Below, in pieces: positions 12,026 through 25,317 of a DNA stretch of 64,000 nt. This DNA comes from Flaccisagitta enflata (lineage: Eukaryota > Chaetognatha > Sagittoidea > Aphragmophora). Location of the stretch: assembly GCA_965153355.1 (NCBI GenBank), contig OZ231126.1, positions 62,000,001-62,064,000 on the forward strand. Direction: 5' to 3'. Positions within the stretch are counted from its first letter, which is position 1. Each line of letters starts with the position of its first letter. The position numbers and the translations under genes were made by a program. The notes beneath the pieces are model-generated. The model worked only from the letters and a program-made list of their open reading frames with translations, was not told the origin of the DNA and made no database searches.

Positions 12026-12563
12026 TAGATAGTGTGGGATTCAACTCTTTATTTTTGTATAGTAAAGCTTTAAAGAAAATCAGAAATTGAAGAACTCGTA
12101 CCTGAGACATTTTTGATGTTCGTTTATTAATTGGCGTAAGACGATACGTATAATAGGACCTGATGGAAAGAAAAAAAATTAAGAAGAATCAAAATTCATT
12201 TATTTGTGAAAACTAAAGACACTTAGCAATGCCTTGAATTAAAATCGATTGAATCTATCCTTACATTTTCGATCGATTAACGAGGTGAGGTCCATCGAAA
12301 CTCAGTAACATCCCGCTATTACGGATCTCAAGGGATACATATGATTATTTTTTGGTTAATTATCTAGTCGATAAATATCATTAGCAATTCGTGATTTTTT
12401 TTTAATTCACTCCAATAAATATGAAGTCGGCGATACCCATTGCCCTGCTTTGTGCGATTGGGGATGAAATAGATAGGAAGCATTAAGCGTGGTAGTCCCG
12501 CAGGAGAAAAATAGATAGATGGAAAATATGCTGATTTGAGGCCCGAAAGAGATAATTAGAGGT

Positions 12564-12689
<126 letters not shown>

Positions 12690-12698
12690 TTCACTTAC

Positions 12699-12879
12699 CA
12701 TTCGGCAAAATGATAGTCACGTAAGTTTCCGTTATGCGAAAGCGAAGGTGGGCATAATGCTGCAGTATGCTTGGTTCAATAGTTTCATTGATTCGTATAA
12801 AAACAGTCGTACAGGAAAGACCTGGGAAGCGATCACAGCAACATCTAATTATCTGAGCTCCTGATGGAACGTAGTGGTA
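12699..12879 (-). CDS. Internal exon of the membrane protein, probable extracellular segment
   Basis: On the minus strand the acceptor TTTCGTCACAAATCTTCAG is followed by 60 open codons and a near-perfect donor (AATG|GTAAGT). The encoded segment starts YHYVPSGAQ, has a CCCDRFPGLSC cysteine cluster, an N-E-T glycosylation sequon, and ends RFRITETYVTIILPN. It has ordinary mixed composition in a region of microsatellites, which supports real coding. It ends in phase 1, compatible with the exon starting at 11807. The family is not recognised, and joining it to the two-TM exon is inference. Confidence 0.55.
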
Positions 12880-13011
12880 CTGAAGATTTGTGACGAAAGG
12901 GTGAGAAGCAGCATTTGAAGATGTAACACTAACAGATCATAATCTTACCAATCAAGGAATTGACGCGGAATAAGGTGAGGTATTAGGACAGGCGCCATAC
13001 ATGGTATGTAC

Positions 13012-13063
13012 CGGAATTGAAGAACCGGGGCGTCGCAACGTCATATTTATACAGATTAGAGTT
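13012..13063 (-). CDS. Possible small upstream exon
   Basis: Minus strand: a strong pyrimidine-rich acceptor (TTATCTTCCTCCACAG) and a GTACAT donor bracket 52 bases. One frame gives TLICINMTLRRPGSSIP and joins the 12879 exon in phase. It is short, and another donor (GTAAGA, exon end near 12953) exists but runs through a stop in that frame. Tentative. Confidence 0.25.
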
Positions 13064-13127
13064 CTGTGGAGGAAGATAAAGTATAGCATGATCATTCCAG
13101 AACTGTGGTCATGTGAGGGCTGAGGTT

Positions 13128-13131
<4 letters not shown>

Positions 13132-13199
<68 letters not shown>
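13132..13199. repeat. (GA)n microsatellite
   Basis: Pure dinucleotide array. Confidence 0.97.
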
Positions 13200-13204
<5 letters not shown>

Positions 13205-13416
13205 GTGAAAAGGAAAGAGAGTTTGTTTCGTGCGAGCCGGCCCCCTGGGCAAACCCACAAAAAAAAAAAAGAAAGAAACAGTTTTATTTTCCTTTCTTCT
13301 TCAATGGCTGCCATAGAAACGGGGAAACAAACAAATTGATTGTACCAATGTGACTCACTTTTTAGAAATCGTTGTTGTAAAAAAGAAAAAGCCGAAGGCG
13401 TGACTTTGTTGTTGAT

Positions 13417-13424
13417 TGTCGTCG

Positions 13425-13516
<92 letters not shown>

Positions 13517-13546
13517 GACGTTGTTGACGTTGTTGACGTTGTGATT
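13417..13546. repeat. (GTT)n microsatellite with GAC interruptions
   Basis: Long pure array, with three GAC interruptions at its right end. Asparagine/threonine/valine-run ORFs over it are artefacts. Confidence 0.97.
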
Positions 13547-13808
13547 GTTGTTCTCATTTGTGATATTTGACGCCATCAAGCGTCATCACTCGTCATCGCC
13601 GTTGTGGGTGCGGCGATGAAGCGGCGACCGAGGCGAACTCGTCATGATCGCCCTTCGCCTTCGCCGTTTCACTTCGCCGCTTCACTACCTCGCCCCACGC
13701 GAGCCGAAACTCTCAGTGAAACAGTTCTTTTGATTCCTAGTCATCGGTGAAACGGTTATCTAAGAAACAAGTGGGGGATCATTGCAGCTTTTGACTCAAT
13801 CTGTATGA

Positions 13809-13880
13809 ATGGTCCGACGGACCAACAGAGGGACCGACAAAGCAAAACAGAGTCGCATGTCTGCAAGTTTGCGACTAAAG
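13809..13880 (-). mobile_element. Family 1 fragment
   Basis: GGTCCGACGGACC and GGACCGACAAAGC precede an AGTCGC...GCGACT hairpin with a longer loop (13851-13876). The distal end is not found. Confidence 0.5.
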
Positions 13881-13895
13881 ATTGTGAAATTAGGT

Positions 13896-13896
<1 letters not shown>

Positions 13897-13970
<74 letters not shown>

Positions 13971-13972
13971 TG
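13897..13972. repeat. (TG)n then (TGCG)n microsatellite
   Basis: The dinucleotide array passes into GCGT units and a short poly-G. Confidence 0.95.
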
Positions 13973-15400
13973 CACATGGGGGGGGGGTCGGTAACAACGA
14001 ACTTTGGAAATGCCAGTCGGACATAACAGGGTTATCCGGACATGCTCCATACAAAGAAAGTCATACTTAGAAGTGACCCAGCACTATGAAATTTGAGCCA
14101 GAGTACCCCAGGTAATTATATAAGAAGCTAGAATTGATTGCAGGTTTCTTCTAAATCCCATGTCACTTTGGGAGTCAAATGATATAAAGCAAAGATTTTG
14201 ATTTTTACAGGATTTTAACAGTGGCCAAAAAAAAAACCGGACGCTCGGTTTTTCAAATGACATAAGATTGAAATTCAACACCCATTTTCTTGAAAGCAAA
14301 TTATTGTGCTTCACAATTAGACAATTTTTGTTTCACATATTCTGTAGAATAAAGAAATCAAATAAATTGAACTAAATTCAAGGTAAAATTGAAGTATTTT
14401 TAATTTTCTACAAGATGGAATCAAGCAAAAATCATGATTCCTATTCGTTAACAAGCTATATCAATTCAAAGTTGGTTACTCTAAGGCAATTTATCCTATA
14501 AATCGGGCCAGCTGAAATACACGATTTGGTTGGCAAAGAAGCACAGTTTCTTCCCACCAATCATTTTGTCAATGATGAAAGCTGTTCTTAGACATCCCCT
14601 GGGACCAAGTACCCAACATACATCCTTCATACTCAAGATTTTGATAGGTTAGGCGGCCATAAATAGTACCAAATCAGCCCATTTTTGTCGTTCACGCTTG
14701 TGTCACACTTCATATCTACTATGGTAAAGACATCAAAAAAATGTCAGGCCTATCCAACTATGGGTCATTTTTGTACTTTTGCTATCCCTAATGAAGCACC
14801 AAAAATTTGATGGTGATCGGTGGTCATTTACTATGGAAAAAGTTCATGCATAGTAGATTTTTCCCAAATGATGATTTGCACGATTTTCACACACAGCAGT
14901 ATGCAATAGCCAAGGAATCACACTTTAAGTATGGGATTAGAAATTTTCTTTTCATCCCCGTTCAGTACATACATGAACCGGGTTACATGCCAAATTTCAG
15001 ACCTTGATGTCTACTCTAGCCTCAGAAACTCATTTTTTTGTGGTAGTGTCCGATCACGTTAACACCCTGTCACGATCATGTCACGCTGTATATCATAGTG
15101 ATGAGCATAGTTTTGTTAATACTTGAGTTGGTTTTTTTCAACATCATGTTAAAGCGAATCAAATTTTATCCCTGAAGCCAAAATTTCAAGTTAATCGCCT
15201 CAGTCGTTAGGGATAGATGCATATTTTTCTGAACCCATGTCAATACTGATGTTAACGCGATCGGACATTTCATTAAGGGTGGAGAAAAAACTCCCTCATA
15301 AATGGAGGCGTAAAAAGACGATCGCGAGCGCGCTGTTATTTTCTGGCCTTTGTCAGTAAGGGAAATGTGAAATAATGCGTACTTCGAAACTTTCTCTTTC
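13973..15400. other. AT-rich repeat-derived stretch, no gene
   Basis: Short blocks here recur elsewhere in reverse complement. CTTTGGAAATGCCAGTCGGA near 14002 pairs with 19825-19855, and CCGGACGC next to a poly-A near 14225-14245 pairs with 19170-19195. The 66-codon ORF at 14807 lacks splice signals. Probably an old mobile element. Confidence 0.4.
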
Positions 15401-15406
15401 TTTCTT

Positions 15407-15414
15407 TTGTAGTT

Positions 15415-15483
<69 letters not shown>

Positions 15484-15559
15484 CTTCCTTTCTTCCTTTC
15501 TTCCTTTTATTATTTCTTTCGATCATTCTTCCTTTCATTCTTTCTTTCTTTCTCTCTTC

Positions 15560-15600
<41 letters not shown>

Positions 15601-15670
15601 TTACTTTTTCTGTCTCTTTCTTTCTTTCTTTCTTTCTTTCTCTTTCTTTCTTTCTTTCTTTATTTTCTCT
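15407..15670. repeat. (TTTC)n microsatellite complex
   Basis: Three long TTTC arrays separated by CATTCTTCC and TGTC variants. Confidence 0.95.
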
Positions 15671-15764
15671 TTCCTGTGATCAAACATCTTTTAAGTGCTT
15701 TTGGTTTCTCAGAGAATCTAGAAAAACAAATTGAAAAAGGAAAATGAAGAAAAGAGAAAAAGAA

Positions 15765-15920
15765 GACAAAGAAGAAGAAGAAGAAGAAGAAGGAGAAGAG
15801 AGAAGAAAAAGAAGAAGAGAAAGAAGAAGAAGAAGAAGAAACTGATGATGATCAGGGATGAGGATGATGTCGTGATAGGCTTGTACACAAGGAGAGGAAG
15901 AAGAAGAAGAAGAAGAGAGG
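15765..15920. repeat. (GAA)n / GAA-GGA microsatellite
   Basis: Imperfect purine trinucleotide tract. Confidence 0.9.
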
Positions 15921-16511
15921 GAAAATGTAGAGGAAGGAAAGTATAAAGAAAGGAGAACCTTGGGAAGAAAGTGGTGGTGATGATGGCAACAAAATGATGA
16001 TAGTGGTGATAAACTAAAGGGAAATGAAGATGGTAGAAAAGATAATGAAAACAAAATAATGTAGTTTAAAGTAAAATCAGGTAAGTTGAGCCTTGAGATA
16101 ACTACTGTACAGAAGCAGAACAACTTGTTTTGCTTATTTTTGCTGAATTTAGTGTTTAATAAAATTCCCATGACCGTTTGAAAGCTCTACAGACCTTTAA
16201 ATGCCCGTTAACAGTATTCTAACTTTATTCGTTTAAGCTCTTTGTGAATGAGTAAAAACATCTTTCCATTCAAAATTGTATACGTTTTGAATAAAAGTTT
16301 TAACTTTATAGTTACGGACAAGTCCTAACTTTTAAACCGTTTGAGATACGGACTGGGGATTGGTCTAGAATGAAAGAAAATTCTAAAATCTTCAAAATCA
16401 TTCTGAAAAAAAGTTCAATTAATTTTTTTTTCTTTTCTCCATGGCTTAACAAAAAGATGCAGCTTCTTCAACTTCAACTTTTACGATGGTTACCACCCAC
16501 CCTTTATCCTT

Positions 16512-16622
16512 ACGCCATTTCTAAACAGATAAAGCTAGGACAACCAGCAAGGTCGCATTCGAAAGATCTTTCACAGAGCTTCCAAACGGTCACGGATTTC
16601 GCTATGTTTTTCTCATTGGATG
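16512..16622. repeat. Dispersed repeat, copy 1 (pairs with 55971-56085)
   Basis: GCCATTTCTAAACAGATAAA, then CCAGCAAGGTC, GAAAGATCTTTC and GCTATGTTTTTCTCATTG. The same order with about 15% differences lies at 55971-56085 on the same strand. Confidence 0.65.
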
Positions 16623-16731
16623 ACTATGATATACTGAAAAACATTTTGTTCCGTTTTTTTTTTTTGTGCTACTGTTATGCACGCACAAATGTGTAAAATC
16701 TTCATCATCATATTGATCCCCCCCTTCCTAC

Positions 16732-17358
<627 letters not shown>

Positions 17359-17436
17359 CATGCGCGCGAGACTAAAAATATTGATATTTTAGCGGGAATA
17401 CATGGTAGTGTTTGCATGGCAACTGACACCTATGGA

Positions 17437-18370
17437 GTGAAGGGGTCAATGACCAGTGCTTTCACACATATGGGAATTTTCTCCTCTTTCTCCTTCTCTA
17501 CATCCGTCCCCGCCCCCCCCCCCCGCAAATTCTCTGCCAAATTCTGCCTAATACTGCCAAATTTGGCTATCTCCCACCCTCAGGTACCAGGAGGAGGAGA
17601 ATCAATGACTTAATGAGACTAGCAACTGCGTTTGTAGAAATTGTCAGTCAAATCAACTAGGTCATGGAGGCCAATGGGTGCTCGAGTGGATTTTCAAATG
17701 TTTTCATGACTGACAAACAAACCAACTGAACAACTTATAAACCAACGGACTAAAAAACGACCAACTCACCCGGTTAAAGAGCACCTAATATCAAAAGCAA
17801 AAAGAAATCCAATTCTATAATTGCGTGTGACTGGGTAAGGAGATGGACTTTGATTCCACACAGGTAGTTTTTCTCTGGTTTCCGGCCTACGTATGTCCCC
17901 CCTCTCAGAACCCAAATCAGGCCTCTCAGACCCCTAATCGGGCCTCCCAGACCTTGAGTTAGGTCTCTCAGACCCTTAATCAGACCTCTTAGATCCCAAA
18001 TCAGGCTCTCAGACCCCTAATCAGACTGATAGGACGCCAAATCAGGCCTCTCAGACCCTAAATCAAGCTCCTCAGACCCTGAATCAAGTCTGACAGATCC
18101 CAAATCAGGCCTCTTAGACCCAAATTCAAGCTCCTCAGACCCCAAGACAAGTCTCCCAGACCCCAGTTCAGGCCTCTCAGACCCGACAGACCTCCAAGAC
18201 CCTGATTCAGGCCTCCCAGACTTCAAATCAAGCCTTTCAGAGCCCAGAAAATCGTTCTGTGTGGAATCATAGGTCATCTGTCTCTCCGGGGCCGCTGCCT
18301 CTCTCACCATCACATCGTCATATAGACGTATATAGACTAACTTAGGGGCATTGGGTACCGCTGACCATGT
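17437..18370. mobile_element. Family 2 element: arms around a 20-bp minisatellite
   Basis: The left arm (GGGGTCAATGACCAGTGC, TTTCACACATATGGGAATTT) matches both arms of 56765-57215. The core at 17885-18245 consists of about 18 units like CAGGCCTCTCAGACCCCTAA. The right end has GGGGCCGCTGCC and GGGTACCGCTGACC, shared with 46116-46683 and 56767-56850. Confidence 0.6.
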
Positions 18371-18460
18371 AACGCTTTTGCGACAATTGTTTTTATTCTT
18401 GTTTTATTTACTTTTCCGCCCTCTTCCTCTTCTCCCCCTTCTTCTTCCTCTTCTCCTTCT

Positions 18461-18703
18461 TCTTCTTCTTCTTCTCTTCCCCTTCTTCTTCTTCTTCTTC
18501 TTCTTCTTCTTCTTCTTCTTCTTCTTCTTCTTCTTCTTCTTCTTCTTCTTCTTCTTCTTCTTCTTCATGAATTACATTCAACTGTATCTCTTTCATTCCT
18601 TTTTGAATATCTTCTTCTTCTTCTTCTTCTTCTTCTTCTTCTTCTTCTTCTTCTTCTTCGTCTTCGTCTTCGTCTTCTTCTTCTTCTTCTTCTTCTTCTT
18701 CTT
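18461..18703. repeat. (TTC)n microsatellites
   Basis: Two arrays (18461-18566 and 18609-18703) separated by about 40 bp. Confidence 0.95.
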
Positions 18704-19877
18704 TTTCTCCGCCATTTTTGTTCCCCTCTCGGGTTGTTTTGTAGCTCTGTCATATCTTTTTCTCAAGTTGCATCGATTTTCGTCAAAAAAAACTAATGAT
18801 ATGACTTATGAGTTCTTATAGGGATTAGCGATTTACGCCAATACGACACACCGCTAACATTAGCGAAGGTTGTTTTCTTAGTCCAAATTCGATGGGCTTT
18901 CAAATGATGTATAGTTCATAATGTAAAATTGAATTTTCAAATTCGCATGTTTAGGAAAATTCAAGCCGAAAGACCGGAGAAACTGCCCTAAATAGAAAGA
19001 AGTCAGATTCGAGATTTCTGAGTGGTTATCTTTAAAGCATCATAACTTCTAAAGTTTTGAAGCTACAATGTTCTGTAAGAGCTCAAATGAAAAATAATTC
19101 AAAGCTCTTTGAAACCATCTTGGATTTTAAGGGTTTATCTTGCTTAGTTATTGAGAAATCCTTGATCAAAAATCAGCGTCCGGTTTTTTTTTTTGGACAA
19201 AATAGGTTACAAAATCATAGATCCTTGTGTTTGTAACTACTTCATTGTGACTTTCCTAGCTTGACACACACTGTGCAGAGGGAGGTAAAATAAATCAACA
19301 TCAATGGAGCTTAATAAAGCAAATGAACTAGGCCTAAAGGGCAAGAAAAACTAACAATAGAATTTCAGGTTTTTTTCTTATGAATGTTCTTAAGGATTGT
19401 TTTATCAGAGTCAAATTTACATTTATAGTTTTATTTCTGACTTTTTTATTCTTTGTGAATTTTTGTTTTAAATGCTTAAATAGATATCTTTTCATATCTA
19501 CCTCTTATGTTTTTAAAAATCATTATTTCTATGGGTTTTTAAGAAAAGTAACTGCCAAGTCCGGATAATTTTGCACACCCTGTTATGACCAAAGTGTGCA
19601 CAAAAACGATATATAAACACATGTAAAAGGAAAAAGGAGTCACACCATATCATTTACAGTCGTGCCACACCCCTTAATTACATTGTAATGAATAGGGAGA
19701 AGGAAGAGGAAGAGGAAGCTCCTATACTTTACTATGGGAAAGGTAGGGTTGGCACGACTATAAATGATAAAATCTCATGAACTTTTCCTTCTAGTTCTCA
19801 GGTTGTTTTGTGATTGCGCATGGTCTGGTGATATGTCCGATTGGCATTTCCAAAGTAGGTTGATACCGACCCCCCTA
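18704..19877. other. Non-coding stretch with small inverted repeats
   Basis: TATCATTTACAGTCGTGCCA at 19648 pairs with TGGCACGACTATAAATGATA at 19751, a small palindromic element of about 125 bp. 19170-19195 and 19825-19855 pair with the 14-kb region. The 62-codon ORF at 19380 is not supported. Confidence 0.45.
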
Positions 19878-19885
19878 GTGCACAT

Positions 19886-20245
19886 TAGGGCGGTTACCTG
19901 AAGGGTGAATTTGGCTCAAAATTTAAAATTCCTCCGCCATCTAACCATACATGCTATGCGGCATTTGAGCAGTAAATCAGACAAGCAGAGGTTGGTGTTT
20001 GATCAAGAAATCCGCACGGCAACACAATGGTAAAGTATATGAAAGCAATTTTACGCCCATTGAAACTTTATAGTGTTGCCGTTTTACGCCCATTGAAACT
20101 TTATAGTGTTGCCGTGTGGGTTTTCTTTCAAGATACCAATCTCCGCTTGCCTCAATTGTTTTTTAAATACGACTTAGAGTGTATGGTTAGTTGGCTGAGG
20201 CGTTCTAAAATTTGACCACATTTGACCCTCCAGGTAGCCGCCCTA
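19886..20245. mobile_element. hAT-like MITE with 8-bp TSD
   Basis: Terminal inverted repeats TAGGGCGG(T/C)TACCTG(A/G)AGGG, with two differences. The 8-bp direct repeat GTGCACAT flanks them (19878-19885, 20246-20253). The 360-bp length, TAGGG terminus and 8-bp TSD fit a non-autonomous hAT. Inside, a 34-bp unit (TTTTACGCCCATTGAAACTT and following) is duplicated in tandem at 20049-20116. It landed at the left end of the larger 20247-23093 element. Confidence 0.8.
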
Positions 20246-20246
20246 G

Positions 20247-23093
20247 TGCACATGTGTCTGACAGCCAATCCAGGGTGAGAATGACATTACTCTGGGTTTT
20301 TCTGTAGTATTGCTTCAGTACAGAATCAAAGAATTGACCAACTCCAGGTAGGCGATATCTGCCAAACCGCTATGAATCAAGCTAAAATTTTCTACCCCAT
20401 AAAAAAAAGGCCATAATGCACCTATAGCACAAGTCATTTCTACTAACTAGAACTTTGAACTTTGAACGTAAATATCTCCGCAACCATTAGGCGCTGATAG
20501 CTCAAATTTTAGGGTAGATAGTAGGTAACATGTCCACCAAAAATGAAGATGATCCGATGACAGTTTGTATTCAACTTTAGAAAAAGGGTCATTTTCACAA
20601 TTTTTGAGAAAAAAAAATTTTTTCTAAGAGGTTAGTTCAAAAAATTTTTTAAAAACTCTTAATTTGTACTTATCTATGACGGCGAGCATCCGACGGCAAG
20701 ATTTAGTGTGTCAACAGGGGACAAAATAAATTTTTTTATAACAATGAAAATAAAAAATGACATAAGAAGAATTATTTCAGTTTATCATAGTAAATAGTTC
20801 ATTGCTGAATTTGCATTCAAAGAGGACAAAGAAGCAAGTGAAGCTACCATTAAGTAAACATTATCAAATATTCATAATTTGATATTTGTTAACTGATAGG
20901 AGGCTTGTTAAAATTATAACCTTGCATAGAAAATGAAAAAACACAAAAATGAAGAACATAGCCGCCTTCCAAAATTGATAACAGAGGCGGCTATGTTTTT
21001 GAAAATGCAAAATTTCTCTGCATTCGACAGTCTTATAATTTTAACAGTAGCAATGAGATAAGAAATGTAAGCAACATTTCACTTAAACTCCTTATTTTCT
21101 TTGCTTTTCTCTTGTGAATTGCTGATTAAAAGTTTTTTTTGAGGTCAGCATCTGACAAAGACATACACACAGAGTATTTCTGGAGAAAATTTATCTCATG
21201 AAAATATCTGTTACATCATAATTATTAGCGGGCGCACATCGTCGAAGCTCAACACGTCCAATCTCTCCACAAATTGATTAGAGATCTTACAAAGCATGTC
21301 AATAAACCCATTTTGTAAAAAAATATCATCATAATACATTGGTCTGAAAAATAATAGCTAAAAATGTATCAAATAAGGCGTCTTAGCGTGAGACCTAAAA
21401 AAGCTGTAGGAACTGCGAGCCCTCGCGCTTACGCAGCAGCGCAGCATCTGCCCGTTCAATTTTCTTGCGTTAGCCTGAGGTTGAACGCCGAACGCAGCAT
21501 GAAGCTCCGCCCAGGAAACTTTGTGTAGCTCACCCGTTTTTGGACTGTAATTAATAGTAATAGTTACCAAAAACTAATAGATAGACGTTATAAAGTATTA
21601 TTATTAGTTGAATATAGCCTGCAACCTCAAATTCTGTGTATAAATGCCACTTTCACATGAAGAACTCATGTACAATGACGGCTACGTTCGATGGGCCGGC
21701 CGATGTAAAACGTTGAACATTGAACGTGTGATTGGCTGGCGTAGCTGTGATTGTAGCAGATAAAGTAGATCCAACAAGTTTTTTGAGAATTTTAACAGAA
21801 ATAACGGTTCCTAAAAGGAGATTTTAATAAGGTACAGAAAAAGTATCATTATGTGGTGTTTTTTCTGCTATTGTCTACAGGAAATAGCTAATGATTTATT
21901 AAAACAGGCGGATCACTTTTATACGTGGGGAAGTTGTCCACCTCAGATTTCCGACGATGCGCGCTCGCTATAATTATTCAACTACAGTTGAAAAAATGGG
22001 GTAAAACGCTAAATTGCGACATTAAATGCTCGCCGTCTTATGTCAAAAAATGACAATTGGCAGAATTTTTTATTTGAAAAAAATTTTTTGGGGACTAAAT
22101 CGTCCTACATTGCATTTTGTGTATATTTCAAAAATTCATAGCTGTATCAAAAATTCTTTTGAAGAGCTGAAATTTTGCACACTCATTAGTGAGTCCAAAA
22201 ACTACTACGTATACCATACCAAAAATCAGAACATTTTATTGAAAACTTGAGGATTTATTTTACTTTTTGTGTTTTTTTGAGCTTTGGGTGTCATGGCCAC
22301 ATAACATACATATGAAAGAAATTTTTTTGCAAAAAAATTTTGTGGTCGAAATCAGCAAAAAACTGAGAAAAAAATTTTTGTAAAAAAAAATGAAATTCTC
22401 GAAATCGCCCCAAAACCTTATGCAATATAGAGGACCTATAGGTGCATTATGGGGTAAAAAAATTTAGCTTGATTCATAGCGGTTTGGCAGATATCGCTTC
22501 CCTGGAGTTGGTCATTTCTTCGAATCTCGTACAGTACTACTGTATGCTCATATGTGTACAATACAAGAACAATCAAGTAGGAAATCTTCTCAGGAGGGAT
22601 TTTTGAGTAATTCTCAAAATCAGAAAATGTTAGACCCATTTTCAATGCAGATTCTACTGGGGTGTGTTTACTCAATTTTTGATTCCATATTGTTAATCTA
22701 GGCAAAATTCCCTTTCATTTGATAGGTTGCACTCTATACTTATGCAAAGAATTCAAATTTTCATTTTTTGTGTCACCGTTACAAAAAAGTATCGGTGGCT
22801 CAAAATATGAAAACTTTATTTCTGTATTAAACCATATAGTGTGACCTATCAAATGGAATGAAATTTTGCATAGAATAACAATATGGAATCAAAAAATGAG
22901 TCAGTACAACTCACAAGAATCTGCATTACCACCACCTTTCCTGTGGGCGAAAAATCGATTTTTTTTTCAAAAATCCCCCCAGGGAAGATTTCCTACTCGA
23001 TTGTTCTTGTATTGTACACATATGAGCATAGCAAAACTACAGAAAAAGTAATGTCATTCTCACCCTGGATTGGCTGTCAGACACATGTGCTTA
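20247..23093. mobile_element. 2.8-kb palindromic element complex
   Basis: Long inverted ends: GCACATGTGTCTGACAGCC and following at 20248, with its reverse complement ending near 23092 (about 50 bp near-identical). A second inverted pair is 20330-20430 versus 22430-22530 (GATATCTGCCAAACCGCTAT, GCACCTATAG). A third is about 22540-22750 versus 22840-23040. The block around 22330-22540 recurs at 63737-64000. No transposase ORF is visible. It may be a stack of nested foldback elements. Confidence 0.55.
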
Positions 23094-23325
23094 CGTAAGT
23101 GCGTGTGTGTGTGTGTGTTTATCTCTGTGTCAGAGTCTAAGTATGCGCTCGTCTCGTGATTTTAGTGAAACAGAAAAAGCAATGATGCAAAATGGCGCAA
23201 AAATTTCCAAAGGTGACGTTTTGCAGAACGTTGCAACGTAGCATAAAATAAACATCAAACCAGTTCTTATCGCATCTCCTCGACGACAGCAGTAGTAGCG
23301 TAAAATGTCCAGCAGTGCTCATTGG

Positions 23326-24010
23326 TCATTGCAATCGCATGACACATGTGGTTGTGGTAGATGATGATGAATGATGGTAGCAAGTAAAAAGAGGCAGGAG
23401 CAGGAAGGACAGGTAGAGCAGGAAGAGGTGGTGGTGGTGGTGGTTGAGGTGAATGAGGGATGATGGTGGTAAGTAAGAGGATAAGGAGGAGAGGGAGGAG
23501 GAGGAGGAGCTGGTGGTGGTGGTGGTGATGGTGGTGGTGGTGGTGGTGGTGATGGTTATGGTAACCATAGCGTCTACTAAACTGGCCGTTTTTCTGGTAC
23601 TTGACTGCTTTTGCTTGAGAAAACAACCTTAACTTGAGAAAAATTTATAAAAATTGGTGATATTTGAAAAGCTCTTTGCGAGATCTTTCATTTGAGTCAT
23701 ATCTGGAATCTATGGTTCAATCGGTTTAGAAGTTAGAGAAGTTTAGGTAGTTACATTGAGTTTTGAAAACGGCCAGATTTATTGACGCTATGAGGATGAG
23801 GAATGATGGTGGCAAGTAAGAGGATGAGCAGGAGGAGGAGGAGGAGGAGTCGGTGGTTGTGGTAAATGATGAGTAATGATGGTAGCAAGTAAAAGGAGCA
23901 GGAGCAGGAAGGACGGATGAGTAATGATGGTGGCAATTACGAGGAGGAGAAATAGGAGGAGGAGGCGATGGTGGTGGTGGTGGTGGTGGTGGTTGTGGTA
24001 GATGAAGAGA
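23326..24010. repeat. GGT/GAG-rich imperfect trinucleotide tracts
   Basis: GGTGGTGGT and GGAGGAGGA tracts at 23416-23556 and 23800-24005 with shared spacers (ATGATGGTGGTAAGTAAGAG). The recurrence of the spacer suggests local duplication. Confidence 0.75.
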
Positions 24011-24639
24011 AGCAGACGAAGGAGGAAGGAGTGGTATAAAAATGAGGCGACAAAAGTAAACACAAAAATTTCATCTAGCGAATCCAGACTTCCAAGCAAA
24101 CACTGTTTGTCAAACAGCAAATATTTTCATAAATCATTCCATGCAGAGTTCGTTTGTTTGTTTGTTTTTTGTTTGTTTGTTTTGTTTTTTTTTGGTTATT
24201 TTCTTCTGTTAATTGGTAGATTATTTAATTTGCTGGTTGTTTTTGTTCGATCGTTAACTCCAGTTTTTTTCATCATTTTCATAACACCCGTGCAACAATT
24301 ATATTGTCACAGCAACACTTAGAATTGAATCATAAAAATTGCACCTAAAAAAGACATACAGTTGAACCCCACAATAACAAATATTAATAAATCAGTAAAT
24401 TACTTCTATTTTAGGTGGATTTCTGTTATTGCCAGGCCTTAATTTAGAGCGTGCCCGCGTGCCGGAGACACTCTGTTTTACTGTTGGGCACACTTGTTTT
24501 GCTGATGGCGTGCCCGGCTGGCACTCTCTTTTCACATCAGACTGACTGAACAATTTCATTTTTTTAAAAGATTGCTTCAAGAATGTTCTTTGATTTATTT
24601 GATTGCTTCTTTGATTTGTACATCCATTCTTCCATCCTT

Positions 24640-24827
24640 TCTTTCTTCCTTTCTTTTTTCCTTCCATTCTTTCTTTCTCTCTTTCTTTCTTTCTTTTTTC
24701 TATTCTATCTTTCTTTTTTCTTTTCTTTCTTACTTCCATTGTTTTTTTTTTTCTTTCTTTTTTTCTTTCTTTCTTCCTTACTATCTTTCTTTTTTTCTCT
24801 CTTTCTTTCTATCTTTCTTTCTTTCTC

Positions 24828-24907
<80 letters not shown>

Positions 24908-24955
24908 TTTTCCATTCTTTCTTTTTTACTTTTTTTCCATTCTTTTTTTCTTTCA
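24640..24955. repeat. (TTTC)n microsatellite
   Basis: Imperfect then pure TTTC array. Phe/Leu/Ser and Lys/Glu ORFs over it are artefacts. Confidence 0.95.
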
Positions 24956-24962
24956 TCCATTT

Positions 24963-25317
24963 TTTTTAGTCGCGTGCACGCGACTCTACAACCCGCTTTG
25001 TCCGTCCGTCCGTCGGTCCGTCCGTCCGTCACACTTTACTTTTTTGTACTATAACGTCAACTCTTAGGTCATTTTAAGTCATTTTGAGTCATTTATAGTT
25101 ATTCTAAGTCATTTTGAGTCAGTCTAAGTTATTTTAAGTCATTTTAAGTCATTGTAAGTTATTTTAAGTTATTTTTGGTTTTTTGGTTTTTTAGTCATTT
25201 TAAGTTAATTTTGGTCATTTTAGGTCATTCTAAGTCATTGAAAGTCATTCTAAGTCATTCTAAGTCATTCTTTGTCTGTAAGTCTCGCACGCGACTTATA
25301 GGTGTTGGCCTTGTTTT
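24963..25317 (+). mobile_element. Family 1 element with decamer core, complete
   Basis: Hairpin AGTCGCGTGCACGCGACT (24968-24985), CTCTACAACCCGC, a GTCC array, then a core of about 20 units of GTCATTTTAA-like decamers (25065-25270). It ends CTCGCACGCGACTTATAGG, TGTTGGCC, TTGTTTT. Confidence 0.8.

Noticed and set aside
13340-13570. Poly-Val/poly-Asn ORFs
   Set aside because: Frames of the GTT microsatellite.
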